Shown here: positions 26,460-34,712 of the stretch, piece after piece
Layout of the letters: every line of letters begins with the position of its first letter
Numbering within the stretch: the first letter of the stretch is position 1
Assembly: GCF_004023665.1 (NCBI RefSeq)
Contig: NZ_SAUF01000001.1
Location: 1,350,501 to 1,414,500, forward strand
Direction: 5' to 3'
DNA from: Afifella aestuarii
GTDB taxonomy: Bacteria; Pseudomonadota; Alphaproteobacteria; Rhizobiales; Afifellaceae
Length of the DNA stretch: 64,000 bases
Position numbers and translations under genes: made by a program
The notes under the pieces: model-generated
Seen by the model: only the letters and a program-made list of their open reading frames with translations
The model's database searches: none
What the model was told of the DNA's origin: nothing

Positions 26460-28024
26460 TGTCGGAAGCTCTGTCGCGGACGATGGAGATCCGCAAACAT
26501 GTCGTTGAGACGGAACGCGGCGTCGTCGCCTCGCAGCATCGTCTGGCGTCGGAGGCGGGCGCCGAAGTGCTGCGGGCCGGCGGCGATGCCGTCGATGCGG
26601 CGGTGGCCTGCAGCTTCGTCTGCGGGGTCCTCGAACCATGGATGAGCGGCCCGGCCGGCGGCGGTGCAGCCATGCACTGGCGTGCCGACAGCGGCGAGGC
26701 GCATGCGCTCGATTTCGGCATGCGTGCGCCGGTGGGGCTGAAGATCGAGGATTTTCCTCTGTCGGGCGAGGGGGCGGCCGCCGACCTGTTCCCGTGGGAG
26801 CGCGTCGTCGACGATCGCAACGTCATCGGTGCGAAAGCCGTGGCGGTGCCGGCGCTCGTCGACGGGCTGGAGGCCGCGCATCGGCGCTGGGGGCGCATGC
26901 CCTGGGCGGAATTGCTGGCGCCCGCCATTGCCCATGCCCGCGAGGGGATGAGGGTCGACTGGTATGCGGCGCTCATCATCGCCACGGCCACCCGCGATCT
27001 GGCGCGTGATCCGGATGCGGCGGCGATGTTTCTCGCCGACGGGCAGTGGCCGCGGCCGTTCTCCTGGACGGGGATCGGGGAAGACCGGATCGACCAGAGC
27101 CGCATGGCGGACAGTCTCGACATTCTCGCGCGAGAGGGCGCGGCGGCAATGCATGGCGGCGATCTCGGCGCCGTGATGGCGCAGGATATTCGCGACAAGG
27201 GCGGGAATCTCACGCGCGATGATCTCGCCGGCAACCGTGCCGCGTTCAAGGCGCCGCTGTCGGTCGCCTATCGCGATGCGCTCTTTCACGCCGTGCCCGG
27301 GCTCACCGGCGGGGCAACCTTTGCCGGCGCCATCGCCGGGCTCGCCAAGACGGAGCTGCCGTCGCCGGATAAGGCCTATCCCGCCTATGCGCGCGCCCTC
27401 TTTGCGGCCTATCGCGATCGGCTGGAGCGCATGGGGCATGACGGAGAAATCCCCGAATGCGCAGGCTCGACGACGCATTTCTCCGTCGTCGACCGCGACG
27501 GCAATATGGTGGCCCACACCCAGACCTTGCTGTCGCTCTTCGGCTCGCGCGTGGTGTCGCCGTCGACCGGCTTTCTGATGAACAACGGCATCATGTGGTT
27601 CGATCCGGTCGCGGGGCGGGCGAACTCGCTCGGACCCGGCAAGACATGTCTGATGAATGTCTGTCCGGTGCTGGGCGAGGCGAATGGGCGGCGCTTTGCG
27701 CTAGGCGCCTCTGGCGGGCGCAAGATCGTTTCGGCGGTGACGCAGCTTGCCTCTTTCATGGCCGATTTCGGCATGGATCTCAGCGCGGCGTTTCGGCAGC
27801 CGCGCATCGATGCGTCGAGCGGGGAGCAGATCGTCGCCGATGCGGCGCTGCCGGCGGAAATCGTCTCGGCTCTGGAGGCTATCGCGCCGGTCAAAGCCGT
27901 GCGCCGGTCGATGCTGCCTTATCCCTTCGCCTGTCCGTCGGCGGTGATGGATGAGGGCGACAGGCGCTTCGGCATGACGGAAACGATGAGCGCCTGGGGC
28001 GACGCCGTCGCCGAGGGGGAGTGA
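26459..28024 (+). CDS. Gamma-glutamyltransferase family protein
   Basis: A 521-residue Ntn-hydrolase-type protein. The N-terminal segment VVASQHRLASEAGAEVLRAGGDAVDAAVA and the maturation site STTHFSVVDRDG, in which Thr338 would become the nucleophilic N-terminus, are typical of GGT. It lacks an obvious signal peptide, unlike the periplasmic E. coli enzyme, which suggests cytoplasmic work on an imported substrate. The start is the ATG of the TGATG overlap with the M20 stop; an in-frame GTG lies 3 nt earlier. It probably hydrolyses a gamma-glutamyl or acyl amide. Confidence 0.92.
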   Translation: MSEALSRTMEIRKHVVETERGVVASQHRLASEAGAEVLRAGGDAVDAAVACSFVCGVLEPWMSGPAGGGAAMHWRADSGEAHALDFGMRAPVGLKIEDFPLSGEGAAADLFPWERVVDDRNVIGAKAVAVPALVDGLEAAHRRWGRMPWAELLAPAIAHAREGMRVDWYAALIIATATRDLARDPDAAAMFLADGQWPRPFSWTGIGEDRIDQSRMADSLDILAREGAAAMHGGDLGAVMAQDIRDKGGNLTRDDLAGNRAAFKAPLSVAYRDALFHAVPGLTGGATFAGAIAGLAKTELPSPDKAYPAYARALFAAYRDRLERMGHDGEIPECAGSTTHFSVVDRDGNMVAHTQTLLSLFGSRVVSPSTGFLMNNGIMWFDPVAGRANSLGPGKTCLMNVCPVLGEANGRRFALGASGGRKIVSAVTQLASFMADFGMDLSAAFRQPRIDASSGEQIVADAALPAEIVSALEAIAPVKAVRRSMLPYPFACPSAVMDEGDRRFGMTETMSAWGDAVAEGE

Positions 28025-28027
28025 GCT

Positions 28028-29551
28028 GTGGCCATGGTCGCGAATTCCAGACCTGACGCGTCAGATCCGGCCGATCTCAGCGCCATCGAGGCGCGGCGAT
28101 TGATCGGGCGGGGAGAGCTTTCCGCCGAAGAACTTGCGCGGGCTTGCATCGCGCGGGTCGAAGCGATCGATCCGGCGTTGAACGCGCTGGTGGCGCGCGA
28201 TTTCGACGCCGTGATCGAAGGCGCGCGGAAGGCGGACCGGGACAGGGCGGCCGGGAACGCTCTCGGTCCTCTGCACGGCCTGCCCGTCGCCATCAAGGAT
28301 ATGAACGACGTCGCGGGTCTTGCGACGACGTTCGGCTCCGAGATTTTTCGGGGCAACGTGCCGAAGCGCGACGATGCGCTCGTCGCGGGGCTCAGACACG
28401 CCGGTGCGCTGCCGCTCGGCAAGACCAACAATCCCGAATGGAGTGCCGGCGCCAATACGCGCAACCGCGTCTACGGCACGACGGCCAACCCGCATGACCT
28501 CACCCGCAATTGCGGCGGCTCGTCGGGCGGGTCCGCCGTCGCGCTCGCCTGCGGCTACGCACCTCTCGCTTCTGGGTCGGATCTCGGCGGTTCGCTGCGC
28601 ACGCCTGCGGCTTTTTGCGGGGTCGTCGGGTTTCGCCCGAGTTTTGGCGTGGTGCCGGGAGACGCCCGTCGCACGAGCCTGTTGCCGCTTGCGACCTCCG
28701 GGCCGATGGCGCGCAACGTCGCCGATTGCGGCTTGATGCTGTCAGTCATGGCGCGTCCGGATCCGCGCGATCCGTTTACGGCCGTTGTGGGCGGCAAGAC
28801 GGCGTGGAAGCCAGATGATTTCGCCCGTCTGCCGCGCTGCGATCTCGCCTCGCTCCGCTTTGCGGTGACGGAGGATTTCGGTTTCGCTCCGGTCGAGGCG
28901 GCGAGCCGGCGCGTGTTCCGCAAAGGGGTCAACGCGCTTTTGCCGTTTTTGCGCGCGTGCGAGGAGACGAGCCCGGATTGCACGGATGCCGATCGCATCT
29001 TTGCCGTGCTGCGGTCGGTCATCTTTCTCTCCACGCATGCGGCCTTCGTCGACAAGAGCCCCGAGCTCGTCGGCGAGAACGTGACGGAGAATGTCCGCGA
29101 GGGACGGTCCTACAGCGCCGGAGACGTGGCGCAGGCGCTGGTCATCCAGGGCAATTACGACCGGCGCTGGCAGCGTTTTTTCGACGAGTGCGATTTCATC
29201 CTGTCGCCGGCGGTCACGGCGCAGCCTCGGGACTGGCATGAGGCCTATCCGAGGGAGATCGATGGGCGGCCGACGGCGAGCTATTATCACTGGCTGGCTT
29301 GCGCTTATGCCTCGACGATCGCCGGATGTCCCTCGATCACGATCCCGTGCGGGCGGGACGAGAACGGCATGCCGTTCGGCCTGCAGATCATCGGGCGACG
29401 GCAAGACGATCTGCGGCTGCTCGCCGTCGCGGCCGAACTCGAAGCTTTGATGGCCGGTCTCTCCGGGCTGGCGCCGAAAGGCCCTGATCTCGTGGCGCTT
29501 TCGAATGCGCCGAAGCTCAGCGCGGCCGAGGGGGTCTGGGATGTTCCATGA
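28028..29551 (+). CDS. Amidase (amidase-signature family)
   Basis: A 507-residue amidase-signature enzyme. The catalytic Lys lies in VAIKDMND, the cis-Ser in GGSSGGSA and the nucleophile Ser in GSDLGGSLRTPA. It is related to GatA but has its own C-terminal region and acts alone on small amides. The start is GTG at 28028 or the in-frame ATG at 28034. It is 3 nt after the GGT-like stop and closes the IclR-linked block. Confidence 0.93.
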   Translation: MAMVANSRPDASDPADLSAIEARRLIGRGELSAEELARACIARVEAIDPALNALVARDFDAVIEGARKADRDRAAGNALGPLHGLPVAIKDMNDVAGLATTFGSEIFRGNVPKRDDALVAGLRHAGALPLGKTNNPEWSAGANTRNRVYGTTANPHDLTRNCGGSSGGSAVALACGYAPLASGSDLGGSLRTPAAFCGVVGFRPSFGVVPGDARRTSLLPLATSGPMARNVADCGLMLSVMARPDPRDPFTAVVGGKTAWKPDDFARLPRCDLASLRFAVTEDFGFAPVEAASRRVFRKGVNALLPFLRACEETSPDCTDADRIFAVLRSVIFLSTHAAFVDKSPELVGENVTENVREGRSYSAGDVAQALVIQGNYDRRWQRFFDECDFILSPAVTAQPRDWHEAYPREIDGRPTASYYHWLACAYASTIAGCPSITIPCGRDENGMPFGLQIIGRRQDDLRLLAVAAELEALMAGLSGLAPKGPDLVALSNAPKLSAAEGVWDVP

Positions 29552-29644
29552 GGCGGGGCGGGCGCTGTGGGGGGGGCGGCGCTGCGTCAGCCGGTCCTCC
29601 CGGGACGGGCGAGTTGAAGGGGGACGCGACGGCACGCACATGTT

Positions 29645-30277
29645 ATGGCCGGTTTCATGAGTGCCACCGATTTCGCGCAATGTGTGGAACCGAGCCGGGC
29701 GAAACGGCTCAAGGCCGCGACGGACGAAACGCATCAGCGGCTCGACCAGACGGTCATGGCCTGCGACCCGTTTTCCAGCCTTGAACGCTACCGGTTGTTT
29801 TTGAAGATGCAGCATCGCGTGTTCTTCGACGTCGACGCGCTGTGTTTTCATCCCGAGCTCATCGCTCTCCTGCCGGACCTTCCCGAGCGGCGGCAGCTGC
29901 ATCTCGTCGAGCAGGATTTCGCCGATCTCGGGCTCGTCCTGCCACCGCCGGAACTGGAGCCCGTCTTCGGCAAGGGCGCGATCGATGTGCCGACGGCGCT
30001 CGGCTATCTCTACGTCACCGAAGGCTCCAATCTCGGCGCGGCTTTTCTCATCAAGGAAGCCAAGAAGATCGGCCTGTCGGAGAGTTTCGGGGCGCGCCAT
30101 CTCGCTGGTGCGGAAGAGGGCCGGGCCCGGTCCTGGCGAGCCTTCACGAATGCGCTCGACGCCGTCGAGCTTTCGCCGGAAGAGGAGGCCCGGGCCGTGG
30201 CCGGGGCGGAAGCCTCCTTCGAGCGCGTTTTCGTGCATGTCGAGAGTGCCTTCGGCAAGGTTCAGGCGCCCCGCTAG
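29645..30277 (+). CDS. Biliverdin-producing heme oxygenase (BphO-like)
   Basis: A 210-residue soluble protein of the bacterial heme oxygenase family, which opens heme to biliverdin, Fe2+ and CO. The proximal heme ligand is expected at His30 in LKAATDETHQRLD, and the distal helix at GSNLGAAFL (127-135) provides the Gly-rich bend over the heme. In many bacteria this branch serves a bacteriophytochrome, but no phytochrome gene is in the window. The ATG at 29657 is an alternative start. No iron-uptake gene is adjacent. Confidence 0.88.
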   Translation: MAGFMSATDFAQCVEPSRAKRLKAATDETHQRLDQTVMACDPFSSLERYRLFLKMQHRVFFDVDALCFHPELIALLPDLPERRQLHLVEQDFADLGLVLPPPELEPVFGKGAIDVPTALGYLYVTEGSNLGAAFLIKEAKKIGLSESFGARHLAGAEEGRARSWRAFTNALDAVELSPEEEARAVAGAEASFERVFVHVESAFGKVQAPR

Positions 30278-30555
30278 GGCTGCGCGCGGCAGCGGGGGAC
30301 CGTTGCGCGCCGAAGCATGTGTGTGCCGCTTTGCGCCTGTTGCGCTCATTTTACATTCTGTCGTTGTTTTTTGCGCCTTGCGGCACATCGTGCTGCGGTT
30401 TTCGCGTGTTTGTGCGGTTGAGAGAACGCCGTCGGCCAGAGCTTTGTTCGTGCGCAGTTTACGAGATTGGCGGATAGAGCGACGCCGGCCTTGTATTCTT
30501 AAGCCTTTCCATCAACTTTGACGGGTGAAGATGCGCAGGCGGCGAAGATATTAGA

Positions 30556-33030
30556 ATGCTCCAGTTTATCCATATGATCGAGAGTGCGGCTCTTGTGACG
30601 CTCGCCATCCTGGCGCTGTCGTTTCTCGGGCCGCGGCTCGACCGGTCGCATTGGCTGAAGGGCGGCGTCACCGGTCTGATTTTCGGATTGACGGGATTGT
30701 TGAGCATGGCGGCGCCGATCGTGCTTGCGCCGGGCATCGTGGTGGATGCGCGCAATGTCGTGATGGCGCTCTCTGCTGGTCTCGGCGGGCCGATCAGCAC
30801 GGTCGTCACGGGCGCGATGCTCGTTGCCATGCGCGTCTGGTTCGGCGGGGCCGGGATGGTCGCCGGCATTTTCGCGATCCTTGTCGTGGGCGCTGGCTCG
30901 ACGGTCGTCTGGTTCGTCATCAACCGGCGATATCAGGGGCGGCTCAACATCGGCGGGCTCTTTGCGCTTGCCGCGATCGCAGCGGCGACGCCGGCGCTCC
31001 TGCTCGTCTTCATCCCGAATCTGTCGGGGAAGATGGCCTTCTCCCTTCTGTCGCTGCTGGTGCCGACCAACTTCGTCGCTGTCATCGTGCTCGGGCTTTT
31101 GTTCCTGGGCGATCTGCAGAGACGCTGGGCAATCGCCGCCTATGGCGAAAGCCGGCTGTTGCTGCAGGCGATGGTCAACAACGCGCCGGGGGTTCTCTTT
31201 CAGCTCAAGGAGGAGCGGCCGGGCTCTGCCTCGTTCACCTATGTGTCGGCGGGCGTGAAGCGGTTCCTCGGCATCGGAGTGGAGGAATTGCTGGCGGATT
31301 CCTCGCATATCGACCGCCTGTTTTCGCCCAATGATCTGGCCCGGGTGAGGGAAAAGCTCGCCACTTCGGCGAGCAGCATGCAGTCCTGGGTGATGGAAGC
31401 CGAGCTCGCCGTTCGCGGTGGCGGCAAGGTGTGGGTGCGTATTGCCGCCAAACCCCGCATGGATCCGAGCGGCAAGGTGATCTGGGACGGCTCGCTCTTC
31501 GACATCACCGACCGCAAGCGCATGGAGCAGATGAAGAACGATTTCATCTCCACGGTCAGCCACGAATTGCGCACGCCGCTCACCTCCATCCGCGGCTCTC
31601 TCGGCCTTGTCGCCGGCGGTGCGGCCGGCGAGCTGCCTAAGAAGGCCGCGAGCCTGATCAACATCGCGCATTCCAACTCGGAACGGCTCGTGCGCCTCAT
31701 CAACGATATCCTCGATATCGAAAAAATCGAGTCCGGGCGCATGCCCTTCGAACCGATACCGGTCGGGCTTCATCCCGCCGTCGAACAGGCGGTGGAGGCG
31801 AGCCGCGACTATCTTGCGGACCGGAATGTCGAGATCAGCGTCGTCGACGATGCACCGGATGCTAATCTCTACGTCGATCCCGACAGGCTGCATCAGGTGC
31901 TGACGAACCTCTTGTCGAATGCCATCAAATATTCGCCGGAAGACGGGACCGTCGTCGTCAATCTATGCCGCCATGGCGACAGTCTGCGCATCTCCGTCAT
32001 CGACAACGGGCCGGGCATTCCCGAAGCCTTCAGGAGCCGTATTTTCCGACGCTTCGAGCAGGCTGATTCCTCGGCGACACGCCAGAAGGGCGGCACCGGC
32101 CTCGGCCTCAATATTGCGAAAGCCATCGTGGAGCGCTCCGGCGGGGACATCAGCTTTGAGAGCGAGCCGGACGTCCGCACCGTCTTCCATGTCGATCTTC
32201 CCGAATGGCACGTCACGCGCGAGGCATCGCCGGCGGTTGAGATGTCTTTGCCCGCCGAGACGTCGCGGACGGTTTTGATCTGCGAAGATGCCGAGGACGT
32301 TGCGGAACTGATTGCCGAGAACCTGCAGCAGGAAGGCTTTCAGAGCACGATCGCCCGCAATGTCGCAGCTGCACGCCGCGACATTGCTGCCAAGGATTAT
32401 CTGGCCGTGATCGTCGATCTCGATCTGGAGAACGAGGCGGGTTTGTCGCTCATTCGCGAACTCTGCGATGCGACCGCCGACCGAGGCATGCCGGTCATCA
32501 TGATTTCGGCCAGCATCGACGATGCGCAGCGGGTGCTCAACGGCTCTGCCGTCGGGGTGGCCGCGTGGCTGGAGCGGCCCAGGAACATGGAGGAGTTGCG
32601 GCGGGCGGCGTCAGTGATCGCGGCGCGTCTGTCGCACCGGCGCCCCTCCATCCTGCATGTGGAAGACGACGACAGCCTTCTGGAGGTGATGGCGGCCGAA
32701 CTCGGCGAGGAGATGCAGGTCGTCAAGGCGCGCACGATCGCAGAAGCGAAAGCCGCTCTCTCGCGCACGACGTTCGATCTCGTCATCCTCGATCTCGGCC
32801 TGCCGGACGGACAGGGCGCCTGCCTTCTCGGCACGATCCCGAGCGGGACGGCGGTGATCATCTTTTCTGCTGCCGATGCGGAAAAGGATGTCGCCAAACG
32901 GGTGCAGGCGGCGATGACGAAGACCCGGACGTCGGAGAAGGCGATCGCCGATCTGGTGCGCAAGCTCGCCTTCGAGCACCTTGAAAAGGATGAGGCCGCG
33001 CAACGCCGCGAAATGGGAGCCATCAGATGA
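30556..33030 (+). CDS. Hybrid sensor histidine kinase, 5TM-PAS-HisKA-HATPase-REC-REC
   Basis: An 824-residue membrane kinase. Residues 1-195 resemble the LytS/YhcK five-helix receptor (DARNVVMALSAGLGGP). A PAS domain covers about 205-325, then HisKA with His336 in STVSHELRTPL, and HATPase with N, G1 and G2 boxes (NLLSNAIKYS, DNGPGIPEAF, GGTGLGLNIA). Two receiver domains follow, with candidate phosphorylation sites Asp621 and Asp746. In the first, the conserved Lys of the K-P pair is Arg (LERPRN). The stop overlaps the next gene by ATGA. Confidence 0.94.
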   Translation: MLQFIHMIESAALVTLAILALSFLGPRLDRSHWLKGGVTGLIFGLTGLLSMAAPIVLAPGIVVDARNVVMALSAGLGGPISTVVTGAMLVAMRVWFGGAGMVAGIFAILVVGAGSTVVWFVINRRYQGRLNIGGLFALAAIAAATPALLLVFIPNLSGKMAFSLLSLLVPTNFVAVIVLGLLFLGDLQRRWAIAAYGESRLLLQAMVNNAPGVLFQLKEERPGSASFTYVSAGVKRFLGIGVEELLADSSHIDRLFSPNDLARVREKLATSASSMQSWVMEAELAVRGGGKVWVRIAAKPRMDPSGKVIWDGSLFDITDRKRMEQMKNDFISTVSHELRTPLTSIRGSLGLVAGGAAGELPKKAASLINIAHSNSERLVRLINDILDIEKIESGRMPFEPIPVGLHPAVEQAVEASRDYLADRNVEISVVDDAPDANLYVDPDRLHQVLTNLLSNAIKYSPEDGTVVVNLCRHGDSLRISVIDNGPGIPEAFRSRIFRRFEQADSSATRQKGGTGLGLNIAKAIVERSGGDISFESEPDVRTVFHVDLPEWHVTREASPAVEMSLPAETSRTVLICEDAEDVAELIAENLQQEGFQSTIARNVAAARRDIAAKDYLAVIVDLDLENEAGLSLIRELCDATADRGMPVIMISASIDDAQRVLNGSAVGVAAWLERPRNMEELRRAASVIAARLSHRRPSILHVEDDDSLLEVMAAELGEEMQVVKARTIAEAKAALSRTTFDLVILDLGLPDGQGACLLGTIPSGTAVIIFSAADAEKDVAKRVQAAMTKTRTSEKAIADLVRKLAFEHLEKDEAAQRREMGAIR

Positions 33031-33395
33031 ACTTTCGTGTGCTTTATGTCGACGACGAACCGGATATCCGCGAGGTCGCTGCGCTATCGCTCGAACTCGA
33101 CGAGGCATTCACGGTGCGCACCTGTTCGTCGGGAACCGAAGCGCTCGTCGAGGCTCCCAAGTTCGAGCCGCATCTCATTCTGCTCGATGTGATGATGCCG
33201 GGTATGGATGGGCCGGAAACCCTGAAGCAGCTGAAAGCCGATCCGCGGACCGCTGACGTGCCGATCGTCTTCGTCACGGCGAAGACGCAGACGACGGAGA
33301 TCGCTCGCTTCATGGCGATCGGTGCGGCCGGCGTCATCCGGAAGCCCTTCGATCCGATGACGCTTGCCGAGCAGGCCCGCAGTTATTTGAGCTGA
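33027..33395 (+). CDS. Single-domain response regulator
   Basis: A 122-residue stand-alone receiver of CheY type. The acidic pocket is in YVDDEPD, the phosphorylation site is Asp54 in ILLDVMMPGMDG, the switch Thr is Thr84 and the invariant Lys is Lys106 in IRKPFDP. It has no output domain. The ATGA overlap with the hybrid kinase gene makes a joint phosphorelay very likely. Confidence 0.95.
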   Translation: MNFRVLYVDDEPDIREVAALSLELDEAFTVRTCSSGTEALVEAPKFEPHLILLDVMMPGMDGPETLKQLKADPRTADVPIVFVTAKTQTTEIARFMAIGAAGVIRKPFDPMTLAEQARSYLS

Positions 33396-33419
33396 AGAAT
33401 GTGAGGCCGGCGCCGCGGG

Positions 33420-33719
33420 CTATTCTTCCGCGGCCGCCTCGAGAGCCTGAAGCAGGGCTTCAAGCGCTTCGCGGCTTTCTGCGCAGGTGCAGGAAGTTCG
33501 CCGCATTACCTGCTCGGCCCGCAAAGCGCGCTCGCTGATTTCGGGATAGCCGAAAGTTCCGCCCGCCCCGGCGAGCGAATGCACACGCAGGATCAGCTCC
33601 GCCTCTTCGTCGGACGAGAGCGGCTCATTGCGATTGATGAGTTCGTAGATCCAGTCGTGCTCGCGCCGGCAGCGCTTACGAAAGCGGTTGTGGATCGATC
33701 CGGAAGTGGGGGCCGACAT
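33420..33719 (-). CDS. Histidine phosphotransfer (Hpt) protein
   Basis: A 99-residue helical protein whose central helix has the Hpt motif RVHSLAGAGGTFGY, with phospho-accepting His47. The ATG at 33719 is chosen because AGGAG lies 5 nt upstream; a longer frame to 33842 has no ribosome site or conserved sequence. It is encoded opposite the kinase and response regulator, whose stop is 24 bp away, so the genes converge. It probably shuttles phosphate between the hybrid kinase and a receiver. Confidence 0.88.
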   Translation of the reverse strand: MSAPTSGSIHNRFRKRCRREHDWIYELINRNEPLSSDEEAELILRVHSLAGAGGTFGYPEISERALRAEQVMRRTSCTCAESREALEALLQALEAAAEE

Positions 33720-33962
33720 CTGCGCTCCTGGAGACGGTGTCTCGCCTTCGGGTCTATGGCGCTGGCTGGCGGAGACGCTGCCTGCCAGAATGTCTCTCTT
33801 TGAATGCCATCGCCCAAACTGCAGGGCCACCACGACAGGCATACGCAGTTGCGGTTAAAAAAAGACTGGCAGGTCTCGTAAATACCTAACGATTTGCCGG
33901 CTTAATACCGGTTTGAGTGCGTGCCGCCGATGCTTCTTGCAAGGCGCCCGCGGCGCGCTGCT

Positions 33963-34643
33963 TCAGCGTTCGATGTGGGAGAGAAGGAAGGGCCGCAGGC
34001 GCGGATCGTGGTAATCGCGGATTGCAAGTGCCGCACCCGCGTCCAGCAAAGCCTTCTCTTCAAGGCTCGAGCGAAGGCCGACGGTCGGCACGCCTGCCTT
34101 CACGGCTGCCGTCAAACCCGGGATCGCATCTTCGAAGGCGACCGAGTTTTCAGGGGCGACGCCGAGCCGCTCCATCGCCGTTTGATAGGGCAGTGGATCC
34201 GGCTTGCCGCGCGGAAGCTCGTCAGCGGAGATCAGGATGTCGAACGCGTCGGAAAGCCCGACACCGGCTAGGATCGCCTGCTGATTGGCGATCGGCGCAT
34301 TGGTGACGAGCGCGAGCCCCCAGCTCTTGTCGCGGGCCCAGGAGAGAAGCTCGGGCAGCCCGGCGATCGGCTCCGCACCCCGCTCCAGAAGCTCGCGGAA
34401 CAGCGCTTCCTTCTCATCGGCGATGTCGGCGTGCCGCGATGCGTCGATATGGGGGAAGAGTTCGGCGCAAATCTCGTCGTTGGTGTGTCCGGAGATGCGG
34501 GTGCGGAAGATCTCTTCGTCGATCTCGGCGCCGTATTTCTCACCGATCTTCTGAAAGGCCTCGTAATGATAGGGATCGCTGTCCATCACCGTGCCGTCGA
34601 GGTCGATGAGGAGAGCGCCTTTGAGCGAGCGGGAAGGGGACAG
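33963..34643 (-). CDS. HAD family phosphatase, non-canonical start
   Basis: A HAD-superfamily hydrolase of the beta-phosphoglucomutase/phosphatase type. Motif I is LIDLDGTVMDSD, motif II is VTNAPI, the motif III Lys is in PRGKPDPLPY and motif IV is VAFEDAIPG. The first ATG (34586) and GTG (34589) lie downstream of the nucleophile Asp, so a protein starting there would be dead. The frame is open upstream to a TGA at 34692, and the only usual-like start there is CTG at 34643, with GAGG 5-8 nt before it; this gives 226 residues. It follows the LacI-type gene and may act on a sugar phosphate. Confidence 0.75.
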   Translation of the reverse strand: MSPSRSLKGALLIDLDGTVMDSDPYHYEAFQKIGEKYGAEIDEEIFRTRISGHTNDEICAELFPHIDASRHADIADEKEALFRELLERGAEPIAGLPELLSWARDKSWGLALVTNAPIANQQAILAGVGLSDAFDILISADELPRGKPDPLPYQTAMERLGVAPENSVAFEDAIPGLTAAVKAGVPTVGLRSSLEEKALLDAGAALAIRDYHDPRLRPFLLSHIER

Positions 34644-34712
34644 GATGGCCTCGTTCGGGTGAGAGGTTGAGATTTGCGTAGGCCCCGGTGCTCAGGACCG
34701 TGAGCGCGTGCC

